Positions 12,345-24,261 are shown, counted from the stretch's first letter. The stretch is 64,000 bases of DNA from Microcebus murinus (GCF_040939455.1 NC_134108.1:12801501-12865500), one strand, 5' to 3'. The notes: generated by a model from the sequence alone, not told the origin. Numbers and translations: made by a program.

Positions 12345-12665
12345 ATGTTTTCTCTACTTGAAATGTTTTCTTCTGTTCATCCTCTTTGCCTAATTAACTC
12401 CTTATCTTTCAGGGCTCAGCTTAGACATCAGAATTCAGGAGATCTTCTTGAACTGCTAGCTTGCGTTATGTCTCCTGGTATATGTCATAATTGAGCTCTG
12501 TATTTTTCTTCTCATTTGTAACAGTGTTTATAATTTTATATCTACTAGAAGGCAACCTCCTTGAGAACTGGTATTTTATCAGTATTTTTTTTCTTTCACT
12601 ACTTTACCCTTGGCACCTAGAACAGTGATGGATACATAGTAAATAATAAATATTTATACAAATTT
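12345..12665 (+). mobile_element. L2 LINE 3' fragment
   Basis: The L2 3' end is recognisable by cttgaaatgttttcttctgt, tctttcagggctcagcttag, ctagaaggcaacctccttga, gaactggtattttatcag and ggcacctagaacagtgatgg, ending in tagtaaataataaatattta. Plus orientation, highly diverged. Confidence 0.75.
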
Positions 12666-12719
12666 GTGAAACAGATTCATCTAGATATTTAATGCTACAG
12701 TTTGTAACAATGTATCATA

Positions 12720-12905
12720 ATCTTGAAAATTGCTAAGAGACAATATTTTAAGTGTTCTCACAACACCAAAAAAATAAATGTATGAGGTAATGCATATGTT
12801 AATTATCTTCATTTAGCAATTCTACAATGTATACATATTTCAAATCCTGTTGTACATTATAAATATATACAATTTTTATTTGTTGGTTTAAGTAAATTAA
12901 TAAGT
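12720..12905 (+). mobile_element. Old L1 (L1M) 3' end fragment
   Basis: Landmarks gtgttctcacaacaccaaaa, gaggtaatgcatatgttaat, caatgtatacatatttcaaa, and tgtacattataaatatatac followed by tttttatttgttggtttaag are those of the L1MA/L1MB 3' UTR in plus orientation. Confidence 0.75.
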
Positions 12906-12924
12906 ATTTGATTAATGTTTCTAT

Positions 12925-13045
12925 CCTTCAAGACATGAGTTCAATGAGGATAGATTATCTTGTCATGACAACTTGTCAGTTCCACACCAGCTTCTGGCAA
13001 AGAGCACATACTTAATGCACATTTGCTAAAAGAAGATGGAAAATA
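12925..13045 (+). mobile_element. Possible second L2 tail
   Basis: The order gttcaatgaggatagattat, tcagttccacaccagcttct and agagcacatacttaatgcac resembles the terminal ~100 bp of L2. The match is weak and short. Confidence 0.4.
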
Positions 13046-14869
13046 TCAGCAAAATGAATTCAATTCTGAGATAGTAACAATGGAGGAAGTTTCAGTAAGC
13101 AGACCTCAAGCAGAGAGTGGGTATAGAAGTCAATAGTTATTCTGTGCCTGCAATGGAGGTTGCATCAACCACAAGGAAGAGGAGAAATGACATTTCAACT
13201 TGACTGGAGCTGAATTGCAGGAGTTTTTTATCATAGAAGCCTCTGAATGCTAGAGGTCTGAATACAGGGGCAGATACACTCCCCATGTCTCTCATTTCAG
13301 CACACAAAAAAAATAATCATCAGGGCTGCAGGTGAGGAGGTCTGCCCTGAAATTTGCAGTGTCTGTGTGTAAATAACACAGTACTTATTACAAAGTTTGG
13401 CTTAACATATTTTGTATAAAGGTGCTAGGAAGGCATATAAAATCTCTGGGAGTGGATTTCTTTTAAAAGAAACCCATTTAAAAATGAACCGATTGGGTTT
13501 GAATTAATTTCATGAAATTCTGCTCCCTTTAACACTGCTTTATGGCAGAAAACATTTCATTATTATTTCATCATAATAACTGAAAGAATCCCAAGATTTT
13601 GTTCCTAGAGACCAGCTAGGCAAAGTCTAAACTCTGTTACTCAGCAAACCAAATTGCCGTTAAATAGACTCTACCCAAGTTGGATCAAGCCTTTGACCTT
13701 AGTCCGGTTGTCTATGGCTGAGAGAACAGATTGGTGTATTATCAAACTTGCTAAGTGATAACCTAATGACCCTGTGTTGGGTAAGAGATGTGAGTTCCTA
13801 AAGAGAAACATATCAGGTAGGCATCATCTAAATGAACCAACTTTAATTCACTATTTTATTTTCTGACATCTTAAGCTTCAACTCTTCATGAAGGAATACC
13901 AATGGCAGTTAAATTTCCCTAGAAAGCATCAAGAAGTTAAATGGACCATACCAAGCAAATCTGGGGATGTGGCCCAAATATTTACTTGTTCAATTTATTT
14001 TAGTCTTCTTTAGCTTAACTCCATAACCAAACTTTCCTTATGCTAAAGTATTGAAGAACTATCTGAGGGTCCTTTGCTTGATGTTTGATAAGTTCCTATG
14101 TTAACTCATGGTGAACTCTTGCCAAGTACCACAGACAGGGATTAATACTATTTGCATTGAATTTCATGCTTACAGTTGCAGTATCCTACTTTACAGCCAG
14201 TTGACTCTTCACCAGCCCTTCCCTTAGTCAGAGGGAATCATTTGGGATAGAAACTGAAATCAGACGCCATAGAAATATAGAATTCAGAAGTTGAAAAATA
14301 AATGCTTGCCTTGGCCATTATTTTCATGAAAGTTTGGAATCGAGCCACAAATTATTTTTCTTGAAATATTGTAAGATAGAGAGCTAAGTGTGCAGACTTT
14401 GTTTATGGTTTAACATCACTTATAAGAGACTTAGATTGCAGAGACTACCCCATGTCTAATTCTTTAGGTTTGATTTGGTCACTTGGAAACAATTTTAGCA
14501 TAGACAACAGCAGAATCACTACACCCATATTTGTATTATATATTTGCACCAAAACTTCATTTTTGAGTCACGTGAACAAGAAAACAATTGATCCCACTTT
14601 GACACCCCAGCTCCAACTCCCAATGAAAATCTGGACAATTGTTCATCTCTATAGCCCAATTAGTGACCTTAGTCTGACTTGAATACTCAAGTCTACAACC
14701 AAGCCAATATTTCCCCCATTCTATCACTACTTATTGCTACCAATACATTGTCTAAAACATTGGATTTAAAAAATCAAAGTGTTTTTAAAAACTGGAAAAT
14801 AGGCTTTTCTATGAATGCCTTATTGATTATACCCACTTTAATAATTTTAAATTAAAAATATTTTATTAC
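13046..14869. other. Unique DNA, nothing recognised
   Basis: No repeat family, RNA or exon recognised. A 76-codon plus-strand frame at 14452-14682 has no domain. Confidence 0.45.
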
Positions 14870-15120
14870 AGAATTAATCCAAACTCACTGAAGAAAAATT
14901 AGAAAATACAGACAGGCAAATTTAAGAAAAAAAAAAAAACACTATTCTTCCACCCAGAGATAACTACTATTATCATTTTAGGATGTATAAAAATAAATAT
15001 ATTTTATTTTAGATAAATAGGATTATGCCTATTTTGTAACCTAATTTCTTATTCAGTAACATATCAGGAGCATACCTACATGCCAAAAAACTTAATGGCT
15101 AATAAATATTTCATGCTACG
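14870..15120 (-). mobile_element. L1ME-type 3' fragment
   Basis: The plus strand shows the inverted 3' region of old L1ME elements: an A run, then ttccacccagagataactac, a stretch resembling the 'temperature-like' wording gattatgcctattttgtaac, and ttcttattcagtaacatatc. Diverged, minus orientation. Confidence 0.55.
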
Positions 15121-15125
15121 AATGT

Positions 15126-15592
15126 GTTGTTGGTTGAACTGGGTCCCCCACAAAAAACATACGCTGACGTTCTAACTCCCAGTACCTCAGAATGTGACCT
15201 GGTTTGGAAACGGAGTTGCTGCAGATGTAATTAGTTAAGTTGAGATCTTACTGGAGTAAGGTGGCCCCTAATCTGATATGGCTGGTGTCCTTGTAACAAT
15301 ATGGAACTCTAAAGACAGAGACACACAGGGAGAAGAGTGTCACATGATGATGAAGGCAGAGATTGGGGTGATGCTGCCACAAGCCAGGGAATCCAAAAAC
15401 TGCCAGCAAATCACTGGAAGTTAGATGGAGGCAAAGAAGGATTCCCCTACAGGTTTCTCAGGGAGCATGGCCCTGCCAACACCCTGATTTCAGACTTACA
15501 GTCCCCCGAACTCTGAGAGGATAAATTCCTACTGTTTTAAGCCACTCAGTTGTTGAAAATTGTTACGGCAAACCCAGAAAACTCGAGTACTA
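15126..15592 (+). repeat. MLT1-type LTR (ERVL-MaLR)
   Basis: Landmarks in order: gttgaactgggtccccca, ctgacgttctaactcccagt, gctgcagatgtaattagtta, atatggctggtgtccttgta, gattggggtgatgctgccac, cccctacaggtttctcaggg, tttcagacttacagtccccc and ataaattcctactgttttaa. It is a solo LTR in plus orientation, like the copies at 724-1111, 5035-5541 and 36928-37313. Confidence 0.82.
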
Positions 15593-16645
15593 TAGTGAAA
15601 AGTTTAAAACACTAACAATAGTAAAAGGTACCACAAAATAGATGCGTATATATAACAATACACAGAATAATCCTTCAACTCAGAAAAGAATTCATTTAAA
15701 ATGTATAAGCCCACACAGGAGCACGAGAACTCCATTTAGTCCTCAACGTTAACTTAATAAACATTACAGCAAATTGTACAGGCTATTATGAGAAGTTCTT
15801 TCCTAAGAAAAAAACCTTTTAAAAAGAAAGCCATGTTTATCAGCCAGGCTCCAATCAGGAGACAGAAACTTCATCAGGAATTTGAGCCGGGAAATCGGGA
15901 AGAATTTGTAACTAGGTCAAACACGGTTGCTAAGGTGTACAAGGGGAGCAGCTGCACAGTAGTGAATCCTCCCAGGGCTGAGGGAATAGTGAGCAAGGAA
16001 GAAACTTAGAATATGTGAAAGAGGCTGCAAGGCTGAGAGTCAGAGCTTGGAGGAGATGGCATGGGTGCCACGTGCTGCCACCACTAGAGAGATGAAGAGC
16101 CTTAATGGAAGCCACTCATGGGGGAACCACAAGAATATCTTGTCATTTAAGTGACCAAGAAACTAGCTGGAGGATGCTACCAGTGAACCACAAAAGCCAT
16201 TCATCGCTGTGGTGACAAACAGACTTGCCAGGGGTGTCTACAGTAAACCACAGAGGGCACTGCAGCTGTGGGGTATGCTGCTGCATCCCTTCACACCAGC
16301 ATTCTCAGCATCCCATGGAAAGTAGAACACAGAAGCAAAAAAACCTCCCTTCCTCCTCTTTCAGCCCTTCAGGGTCCTTCCAGTATCTTCTCCAAAGAGC
16401 CCAACAGCTAGCCAGCTGGCAAAAGGTAAGTGCAATCTGCAGGGTCCAATTCCATCATCACAAAGCAGGGCAAACAAAGGTGAGCTCTCAGCAAAAAAGC
16501 AATAAATTAACAACTGCCATAGTCTACTCCTTTATATGGCACAAATATACATCTATGTGTACATCTACATCTATATTTTAGCCACCCCACTTCTACTTCT
16601 TAATTCCTACACCAATGTGAATGACTATAGGCAAGCAGACATCAC
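15593..16645. other. Unclassified, probably contains an old repeat
   Basis: From about 15840 to 16500 the wording (ccaggctccaatcaggagac; tttcagcccttcagggtcct; cccaacagctagccagctgg; gcaatctgcagggtcc) looks like a diverged interspersed repeat I have seen but cannot assign. The open frame at 16225-16581 is not considered a gene. Confidence 0.4.
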
Positions 16646-16648
16646 ATA

Positions 16649-16930
16649 GGCTGGGCACAGTGGCTCATGCCTCTAAGTCTAGCACTCTGGGAGGCTGAGT
16701 GAGGCAGGAGGATCACCTGAGCTCAGGAGTTCAAGAATGGCCTGAGCAAGATCAAGACCCCATCTCTACTAAAAATAGAAACATTAGCTGGGCCACGTGG
16801 CTCACGCACCTGTAGTCCCAGCTCCTCAGCTTCAGCCCAGGAGTTTGAGGTTGCAGTGAGCTATTATGAGGAAACTGCATTCTACCCAGGGCAACAGAGT
16901 GAGACTCTGTCTCAAAAAGAAAAAAGAAAA
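16649..16930 (+). mobile_element. Alu SINE, diverged
   Basis: Dimeric Alu beginning ggctgggcacagtggctcat, with tctgggaggctgagtgaggc, caagaccccatctctactaa, gcacctgtagtcccagctc, gagtttgaggttgcagtgag and gagactctgtctcaaaaaga. It lacks the longer linker found in the copy at 19188 and has scattered changes, so it is likely an older Alu (AluJ-like). Confidence 0.88.
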
Positions 16931-17039
16931 CCACATACTGCTCTCTGATTCAAAGCACATACTGTATCCTATAAGATTAAAAAAAGTGCATCCTTTTAAG
17001 ACATAGTCTTCTAAGTAACGTTGTCACTTGAGATTTCAG

Positions 17040-17640
17040 GAAGCCATTTCACCATTCAAGTAGAACTGCTGCTTCTTGTTGGTAGCGTATGTCTTAAGAC
17101 CAATAAATTCCTTGAGCATGAGCCAACTGCTGCACTTCCTTTGCTGTGAAATGAGTTCCTTGATCAGAAACAATGTTGAGCAGGATATCACAACTGCAGA
17201 TAAAGCATTTTGTGAGTCCACAGACAGCGGTGCTGGCAGGAGTGTCACAGGCAGGGAAGGCAAATTCATATCCAGAATACATGTCTTGCCCAGTGAAGAT
17301 GATTGTGCTCCTCCCATGATGGAAATAGTTCCATGCAATCATCAACCACTAAGTCTCCAGCTGGTCTCCCCAGGCATTAGTGCCACACTGTGGACTCAGT
17401 ATTGCTCCTTGTCTTTGGGAGACTGAGCACTCAGCAATAATAAGCAGTAGCCAGATAAGCCTTTTTTGAGGGAAAGCCCATGTTTCTGAGCTCATAGAGA
17501 TCTCCAACCTGAGTCATTGAAAATCGAGCACTAGGGGGATTGGGGAAGAGGCAGGTTGATATCCACTTAGTTGCAAATTTATCCATCTGACTTTTGAGAT
17601 TATTAAGAATAGCTTTCTCCAAACTCCTCTGCAAAATTCA
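17040..17640 (-). pseudogene. Endogenous retrovirus pol remnant, integrase region (ERV-L-like)
   Basis: The minus-strand translation at 17094-17345 contains the retroviral integrase core: a first catalytic Asp just before a YSGY motif, and a second one in SDQGTHF followed by AKEVQQ. This layout is the D,D(35)E core of retroviral integrases, and the wording is close to class III (ERV-L) copies; the class assignment is by recollection. Upstream on the minus strand (17345-17640) the frame is lost through stops and shifts, but short stretches still look like the N-terminal integrase part. No LTR was recognised on either side, and the piece ends before the catalytic Glu. It is a dead fragment. Confidence 0.65.
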
Positions 17641-18174
17641 GGATTCCTACTTTACCTCATTTCTGGATGCTACATTGCTCAGTACTTTCAGTCCGTCTCT
17701 GTGCATTTTTGTCTTTTTAAGCGTTTCTATTTTTCGTGTGCAGATCTGGGTAGCTATGCATGAACAGAAGAGAATTTTAAATACTTATTTTCAGGAAGAA
17801 TAATTTTATTGTTGACGTCCAACTCAAAATTAGATTTCTTCATTGTGGAAAGTCATAAAGGCCATGGCACACTCTTTGTTATGTCATTAGGCATTTCCTG
17901 TGGCTGTAACAGTTCACTAGGTGTTTCTTTTTAATTGTATTATATCTAAAGCCATTTGAAGTGTACATATACACCATAATTTTCACCATTATCTCAACTC
18001 CAATTTCCCCCTGGCTTTCAAGATTTTTTATCTAACTGAGTTTTTCAGTCACAGGCTTTAAAAGATATTTCCCCAAATTTTAAAACTTGGGTCAGCAATA
18101 CACTCCTCAGTTAATCAAGAATTTTCCCAGCCCTGAGGCTGGCCTGGACTTAGAGGAAAATTCCCAGTACTTCT
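17641..18174. other. Unclassified, adjoins the ERV remnant
   Basis: No repeat or exon recognised. It could be further decayed retroviral sequence upstream of the integrase remnant, but I cannot show this. Confidence 0.35.
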
Positions 18175-18345
18175 AAAACTTTAATTTGAGTAGAAATTAC
18201 CTAAAGATCTTGTTAAAATAAAGACTCTGGTTAGGTACAGTTGGGGTGGTCCTGAGTTTCTGTATATCTAACAAGTTCCAAAGTGATATTGATGAGGTGT
18301 CAATCTGTGCAACCATATTTTGAAAGCAAAAGAATAAGCACACAA
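18175..18345. mobile_element. Probable MER1-group hAT remnant
   Basis: The order actttaatttgagtagaaat, gatcttgttaaaataaagac, ggggtggtcctgagtttctg, tatctaacaagttccaaagt, gatattgatgaggtg fits the small non-autonomous hAT-Charlie elements of the MER1 group. The family within the group is not assigned. Confidence 0.5.
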
Positions 18346-18602
18346 AACATGTGCAGTTCTGGAGCCTGTTCCTACCAGCTCATGAGAGCATATTATTAAA
18401 CATTTAGAAATTTTGCAAGCCAGTTGTTAAATATAGCCATTATTAAAAGTGAAATTATGAAAACTTTCAATTAAATAAATAATATTAAAACAAAGGAAAT
18501 AAATATGCAAAATGCATCACTTCCTAACTAGTTTCCTGCATGTGACGTTTACCTATGCTCTTGAGGTTATCCACATCTATTTGTCTGTATGTGTGAGGAA
18601 AC

Positions 18603-20144
18603 TATATATTAAGTATGAAATGTCTGATTTCCTTAAGTACTACCGTCAGTCTTTCAAATGCATGGTTTGGCTTGTGATTATCTTTCCAATTTTTTTAGAG
18701 TAATTTTTGTGAAACTATGGATAAATCGAAAATTCATGTTATTGTTAAATATGAGTTCCGTCATGGAACCAATGTAGTTCAGTGAGCTGGAAATATCAAC
18801 AAAGTGTTTGGAAAGGATGTGGCTAATGAACCCACAGCACATTGATGGTTTGAGAAGGTTCATTCTGGTCATTTTAATCTTGCAAATGAGCTACATGGGC
18901 GACCTGAGACCAAGGTGAATAATGATGAGCTGAAAGGTGTAGTGGAAGTGAATCTATCTTAACCTATGCGTGAGCTAGTAGCAAGATTTGATGTTACTAT
19001 TCCAGTAATTTTGGATCATTTGAAACAAATGGACAAGTTAAAGAAGCTGGATAGATGGGTACCATATGAATTAAATGAGCATCAGAAGAGAAGTGTCTGA
19101 AAGCTTGCCTTTCTTTGCAGTCATGACATAAAGGCGAACCATTTCTACACCATATTGTTATGTGTGATAAAAAATGATTCTTTTTTAGGCCGGGCGTGGT
19201 GGCTCACGCCTGTAATCCTAGCTCTCTGGGAGGCCGAGGCGGGCGGATTGCTCAAGGTCAGGAGTTCAAAACCAGCCTGAGCAAGAGCGAGACCCCGTCT
19301 CTACTATAAATAGAAAGAAATTAATTGGCCAACTGATATGTATATAAAAAATTAGCCGGGCATGGTGGCGCATGCCTGTAGTCCCAGCTACTCGGGAGGC
19401 TGAGGCAGGAGGATCGCTCGAGCCCAGGAGTTTGAGGTTGCTGTGAGCTAGCCTGACGCCACGGCACTCACTCTAGCCTGGACAACAAAGCGAGACTCTG
19501 TCTCAAAAAAAAAAAAAAATGATTCTTTTTTGACAATTGCAAGCTTTCAGCACAATGGTTGGCTAAAGATGAAGTCCTGAAACACAGTCCAAAACTGAAT
19601 ATTCATCAAAAAAACTAATGGTGTCCAGCACTGGTATTATCCACTACAGCTTCATGAAATCTGGTCAATTGATTACAGCAGATGTCTGCTTCAACCAACT
19701 CAACAAAATTATGAGGATGCTTGCATTTAAGCAGCCAAGAAGGGTGAACAGAGACAGGCCAATCCTCTTGCAAGTAAACTCTCTACCACACATCACACAA
19801 ACAACACTGCTTAAACTACAGAAGCTGGACTTGGAAACTCTCTGTTATTTACCATACTCACCAGGCCTTGCACCACTGATTACCACTTCTTCCAGGCTTT
19901 GGACTACTTCTTGCAAGGAAAAATATTCAATTCTCAACACATTGTGGAAAATGCCTTTTGCGATTTCATTACCATTTGTTCTCCAGGCTCTTTCACTTCT
20001 GGCATAAATAAGCTACCCTTAAGATGGCAAAATTGTCTCAATAGTTGAGGCACATACTTTAATTAATTGTACTGCTTCTTGTTTGAGATACAGTACACTA
20101 CACTTTTTATTTGAAATCGGACATTTCATATTTAATGACCTAAT
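18603..20144 (+). pseudogene. Mariner transposon with dead transposase
   Basis: A Tc1/mariner element. Inverted termini are visible: tatgaaatgtctgattt (18614-18630) matches the complement of aaatcggacatttcata (20114-20130) with one difference, and similarity extends outward. An ATG at 18717 opens a mariner-like protein with the N-terminal helix-turn-helix part (YEFRHGTN near the start; NNDELKGVVE; LDHLKQMDKLKKLDRWVPYE) up to 19100, and after the Alu the catalytic part (GIIHYSFMKSGQ; NRDRPILLQ). The frame has several stops. The first catalytic Asp region reads C-D-K-K-stop, the second catalytic Asp is Val (LLQVNS), and a one-base deletion near 19879 precedes the third. Transposase length without the Alu is close to the family's ~345 residues. 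The termini resemble cecropia-type mariners as I remember them. Confidence 0.85.
19188..19517 (+). mobile_element. Alu SINE, strepsirrhine-type, inside the mariner
   Basis: A well-preserved dimeric Alu from ggccgggcgtggtggctcac to a 15-16-base A tail. It has the extended middle arm (aattggccaactgatatg) and the right arm gctagcctgacgccacggca that mark strepsirrhine Alus. The target sequence aaatgattctttttt occurs on both sides (ending at 19186 and 19531), which fixes the boundaries. The target lies in the transposase codons around the first catalytic Asp. High sequence integrity suggests a comparatively young insertion. Confidence 0.95.
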
Positions 20145-20342
20145 GTAATGGTGTCCCACTATATATCTCTTTCCAAGTCTGTTTCAGTGATGTCACATTG
20201 GCCATAGCAGCACTATTTCTAGCATGGAAATTAGAAACCTATAAATCAGTTCCCCACTTTTTTTTTCTTTAAGAGCCTGTTGTTAAACATTTACCAGCAT
20301 GTCACTGATCCATAAGCAGAACCTTGGTTCCTTATTCTCAAA

Positions 20343-20690
20343 CATCACCTGCTTTAGTCTGTTCTGGCTCCTGTAACAAAAATACCATATGCTAGGTAAC
20401 TAAAAAAAGTCATAAATTTATTTCTCACAGCTTTAAAGTCTGGGAAGTCCATGGTCAAGACAACAACAGGTTTGATGCCTGATAGGGACTCACTCTCTGG
20501 TTCATAGATGGCACCTTTTCCCATAGTAGAAGGGCAAGGAACCTCTCTGGGGCCTATTTTATAAAGACACTAATCCCATTCATGAGGGTTCTGTCTTCAT
20601 CACCTAAGTACCTCATAAATGCCCCACATTTTAATACTATTACATGGGGAACACAAACATTCAGACCATAGGTCCCCAACAGGTAGACCA
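20343..20690 (-). repeat. MaLR LTR (MST/MLT1-type)
   Basis: Inverted MaLR landmarks: tttatttctcacagcttta, gtctgggaagtccatggtca, ctctctggttcatagatggc, gaacctctctggggcctatt, actaatcccattcatgaggg and gaacacaaacattcagacca. This is the complement of an MST/MLT1 LTR; minus orientation. Confidence 0.8.
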
Positions 20691-21814
20691 GGTAGACACA
20701 ATGGTCTGTAACTGTAATCAAATCCCACTTGAAAGAGAGAGAAATAGGTACCACTTCTCTTCTTCCGTATTTGAAAAGAACATTACTTGGCACTAAAACA
20801 TGTAATGACTAGAGCAAAAGGATACATCTAGCAGAAAATGGAATTTGTGGGAATGAACATGTGTTTAACCTGATTGCTATGAGTAGCTCAGATCTCAAAA
20901 ATAAATACTTTGATGATTATATTGTTTCTGCATTTATGCCTTAAATAGCACATTTATATGTTATTTGTGATAATGCCTTTGTCATATTACAATAAATCAA
21001 GAGGTTCTTAAGATAATTCTCTAAAATCCCTGGCTCTTTTGCCATACAAAGAAATTAGTTTTAGTTTAAAGGCTCTTTTTGAAGTGAAATTTCTGTGACT
21101 ACATAGATTAAAATGTATGTAGGTTTTAAAAATCCATATTAATACTCAAACAAACTTTGGAGCAAACCAAAGTGCCCTCTGGAATCAGACTTTCCACACA
21201 TGCTGGTCTTATTTACCCTTTAATTGGTATATGTACTGATACATTTACCTTTGCAAAGAGTTTCCCGGCTTCTAGTTTTGTCTTACACATATTTTTAGCC
21301 TTAATATATGTAGGAAGAGTTAGGTGAAAACTTATATAGAATAATAAATTATAAATATATAAAATTTATTTTTAAATATGAATAGTTCACCTATTTGTTA
21401 AATATAAATATTTATTTAAATATAAATAATTCAGCTATTTAACCTCAGTTCAAATATTTTCACCCTCTATTAATCTCCATTGATTACAAAAGGTAGAAAT
21501 AATCTCTCCCTTCTAAACTCTGAATTCCTGTAATATTTCCTACTTGGGGAAGAAAATCAACCAGAGCACCATGAGCATAAAGACTTTATTACAAAATGCC
21601 TGGCATGAGAAGTTTTTGAGGGAGAACAAGAACATTTTAAACTGTGGAATGGAAAGGAGTGCACTGTTTTATGGAGGATTTAGGTTGGTCAAAGTTCAGC
21701 TTATTCGAGAAGTAGGAAGAGAGGGATATTTCATGTGGATTAGCAGCAATTGTTTGGGCAGCTGGATCTTATCAAAAAAGTGAAGAGGAATAGTTGGGGT
21801 TTGTGTTATGTGCA
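20691..21814. other. Unique AT-rich DNA
   Basis: No repeat family or exon recognised. A block of TAAATAT repeats at about 21330-21430 is simple AT-rich sequence. The open frame at 21544-21783 has no domain. Confidence 0.45.
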
Positions 21815-23450
21815 ATAGTGCACTACTTCTATCCAACATAGTGTGAAAGTCCTAGCCTGAGAAATCAGGCAAGAGAAAGAAATTAATGGTGTCCAAATCA
21901 GGAAAAGAGGAGTTCAAACTATGACTTTTCACTGACAATATGATCTTACATCTAGAAAACCCCAAAAATTCTACCAGGAGACTCCTGGAATTGACAAATG
22001 AATTGAGCAAAGTTTCAGGTTACAAAATCAACATATACAAATCAGTAGCATTCCTATACACCAATAACAGTCAAGCTGAGAGTCAAATCAAAGAGTCAAT
22101 ATCATTCACAATTCCCACAAACAAAATATTAATAAAATACCTAGGAATCTACTTAACCAAGGAGGTGAAAGACCTCTACAAAGAGAATTATGAAACATCA
22201 AGGAAAGAAATTGCCAATTATACAAACAAGTGGAAAAACATGTCATGCTCATGAATCAACACTGTTAAAATGTCTATACTACCTAAAGTGATTTGCAGAT
22301 TCAATGCAATCCCCATCAAAATACCAATGTCATGTTTCACAAATTTAGAAAAAATAATTCTATGCTTCATGTGAAACAAGAAAAGAGCCTGAATAGCCAA
22401 AGCAATCTTAACCCAAAGGAACAAATCGGGAAGCTTAACATTATCAGACTTCAAAGTATACTAAAAGGCTATAGTTACCAAGACAGCATGGTATTGGCAC
22501 AAAAATAAAGACATAAACATAGACATGGAACAGTACAAAAAACCCAGATATAAAGCCATCCACATACAGCCGACTGATCTTCAACAAAGCAGACAACAAT
22601 ATACAGTAGGGAAAAGAATCTCTATTCAATAAATGGTTCTGGGAAAACTGGATAGCCACATGCAGAAAAATGAAACAGGATCTATATCTCTCACTACTCA
22701 CAAAAATTAATTGAAAATGGATAAAAGACTTTAATGTAAGGCAATGAAACCACAAGAATTCTAGAAGAAAATGTTGGAAAATCTCTACTAGATATTGATC
22801 TAGCCAAATAATTTATGAAGAAGATCCCAATGGCAATCATAGCAACAACAAAAAATAAAATAAATAGGATTTGATTAAATTAAAAAGCTTCTGCAATGGC
22901 TGTTATTAAAAAGTCCAAAAACAATAGATGCTGGCATGGATGTGGGGAGAAAAGAATGCTTATACACACTTTTGGTGGGACTGCAAACTAGAACAACCTG
23001 TATGGAAAACAGTATGGAAATTCCTCAAAGAAATAAAAGTCAACCTACCATTTGATCCAGCAATTCTGCTACTGGATATTTACCCAAAGAGAAAGAAGTC
23101 ATTTTATCAAAAAAACACCTGTGCTTGAATGTTTACTGCAGCACAATTCACAATTGCAAAGATGCGAAATCAACCCAAATGTCCATCAATTCATGGATTA
23201 ACAAAATGTGGTATATGTATACCATGAAATACTACTCAGCCACAACGAAGGATGACTAAATGCCTTTTGCAGCATTCTGGATGGAACTGGCCATTTTCCT
23301 GATTGAATTATCTAAACAATGGAAAAACAAACACCACATGTACTCAGTATTAAATTGGAACTAAATAATGAGCACACATGTGCATATAGGGAAGTAAAAC
23401 TCAATGGAAAGCAAGCAGGGGCGACAGGGAAATACCTGCTACACATGCCC
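21815..23450 (+). pseudogene. L1 LINE, 5'-truncated ORF2 and 3' UTR
   Basis: Starts in the reverse-transcriptase domain (cactacttctatccaacata) and runs through the thumb and C-terminal parts to the 3' UTR. The catalytic FADD motif reads FTDN at 21928-21939, so the enzyme is dead. The following text ([34 protein letters not shown]) is clear L1 ORF2. About 400 bp expected between cttctgca and atggctgttattaaaaagtc is missing at about 22895, an internal deletion. The frame is broken by several stops. The 3' end lies near 23420-23530 and is not sharply defined. Confidence 0.88.
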
Positions 23451-24261
23451 CTATTCCTCAGTGATACCATAATGTTATACAACTATGATATACACTACCC
23501 CATTATTTTTCCTCTTTTAGTATTCTAAACAGAGAAAAAATATCACTTCTCTTTGTTAAAGAGAAATGAAATATATATGAAAATGAGTAAACTATACTGA
23601 CTCTAGACATTTCCCACAAGGGAAATCATTACAACTTTTAGTAGAACAGTCCTCAATTCCAGCATGATGACTTTTTAAATATGTAACTACAGTATTTTTA
23701 AATTATTATAAGTTTTTTCCAAGTCTAATGTTGTTATAAATGTGTAAGTAAAAAGAAGATTTTTCTCTAGGTTACTTAGAACAATATCATATCTATGAAA
23801 CAGAAGAGAAGATAATATGACATCAGACCAAATTACTTGAACACATGAATACTTAAGTTGGTAAATTAGGATACGCATTAATACGCCCACATCCAAAGTG
23901 CTTTGTATTATTGACTAATAAAGCACTTATTCTTTCTACAAGTTTATATCTCCACAGAATGTAATAAATTCATTTAATTTAACAAATATTTAATAAACAT
24001 ATCAATATGTGGAATATACCTTCCTAGTTAGGCACCCTGTATTTCAAATATTATAATAATGAAATAGGATACTTATAATTGAGGTCTTATAGTCCAAAAG
24101 ATAGAGACAAATATGTTAAATAAATAAAAAAAACCCTACATTTTAGATGTCATCAGGGAAATGCATAAAGGGTACAGTGGTTGACACAAAATATGGACAG
24201 ATAATTCTACCTGGGGAATCAGGTAGAAAAAAAAATAACTTTTTTAAAGATAACAGTCCAT
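23451..24261. other. Unclassified AT-rich DNA between two L1 copies
   Basis: No coding or RNA gene. The stretch 23965-24130 (aacaaatatttaataaacat; ttaggcaccctgtatttcaa) resembles the end of an ancient SINE or LINE but is too diverged to name. Confidence 0.4.

Noticed and set aside
23319..23528. Frame at the end of an L1 taken at first for a separate small gene
   Set aside because: It is the 3' UTR of the plus-strand L1 (acatgtactcagtattaaat type wording).
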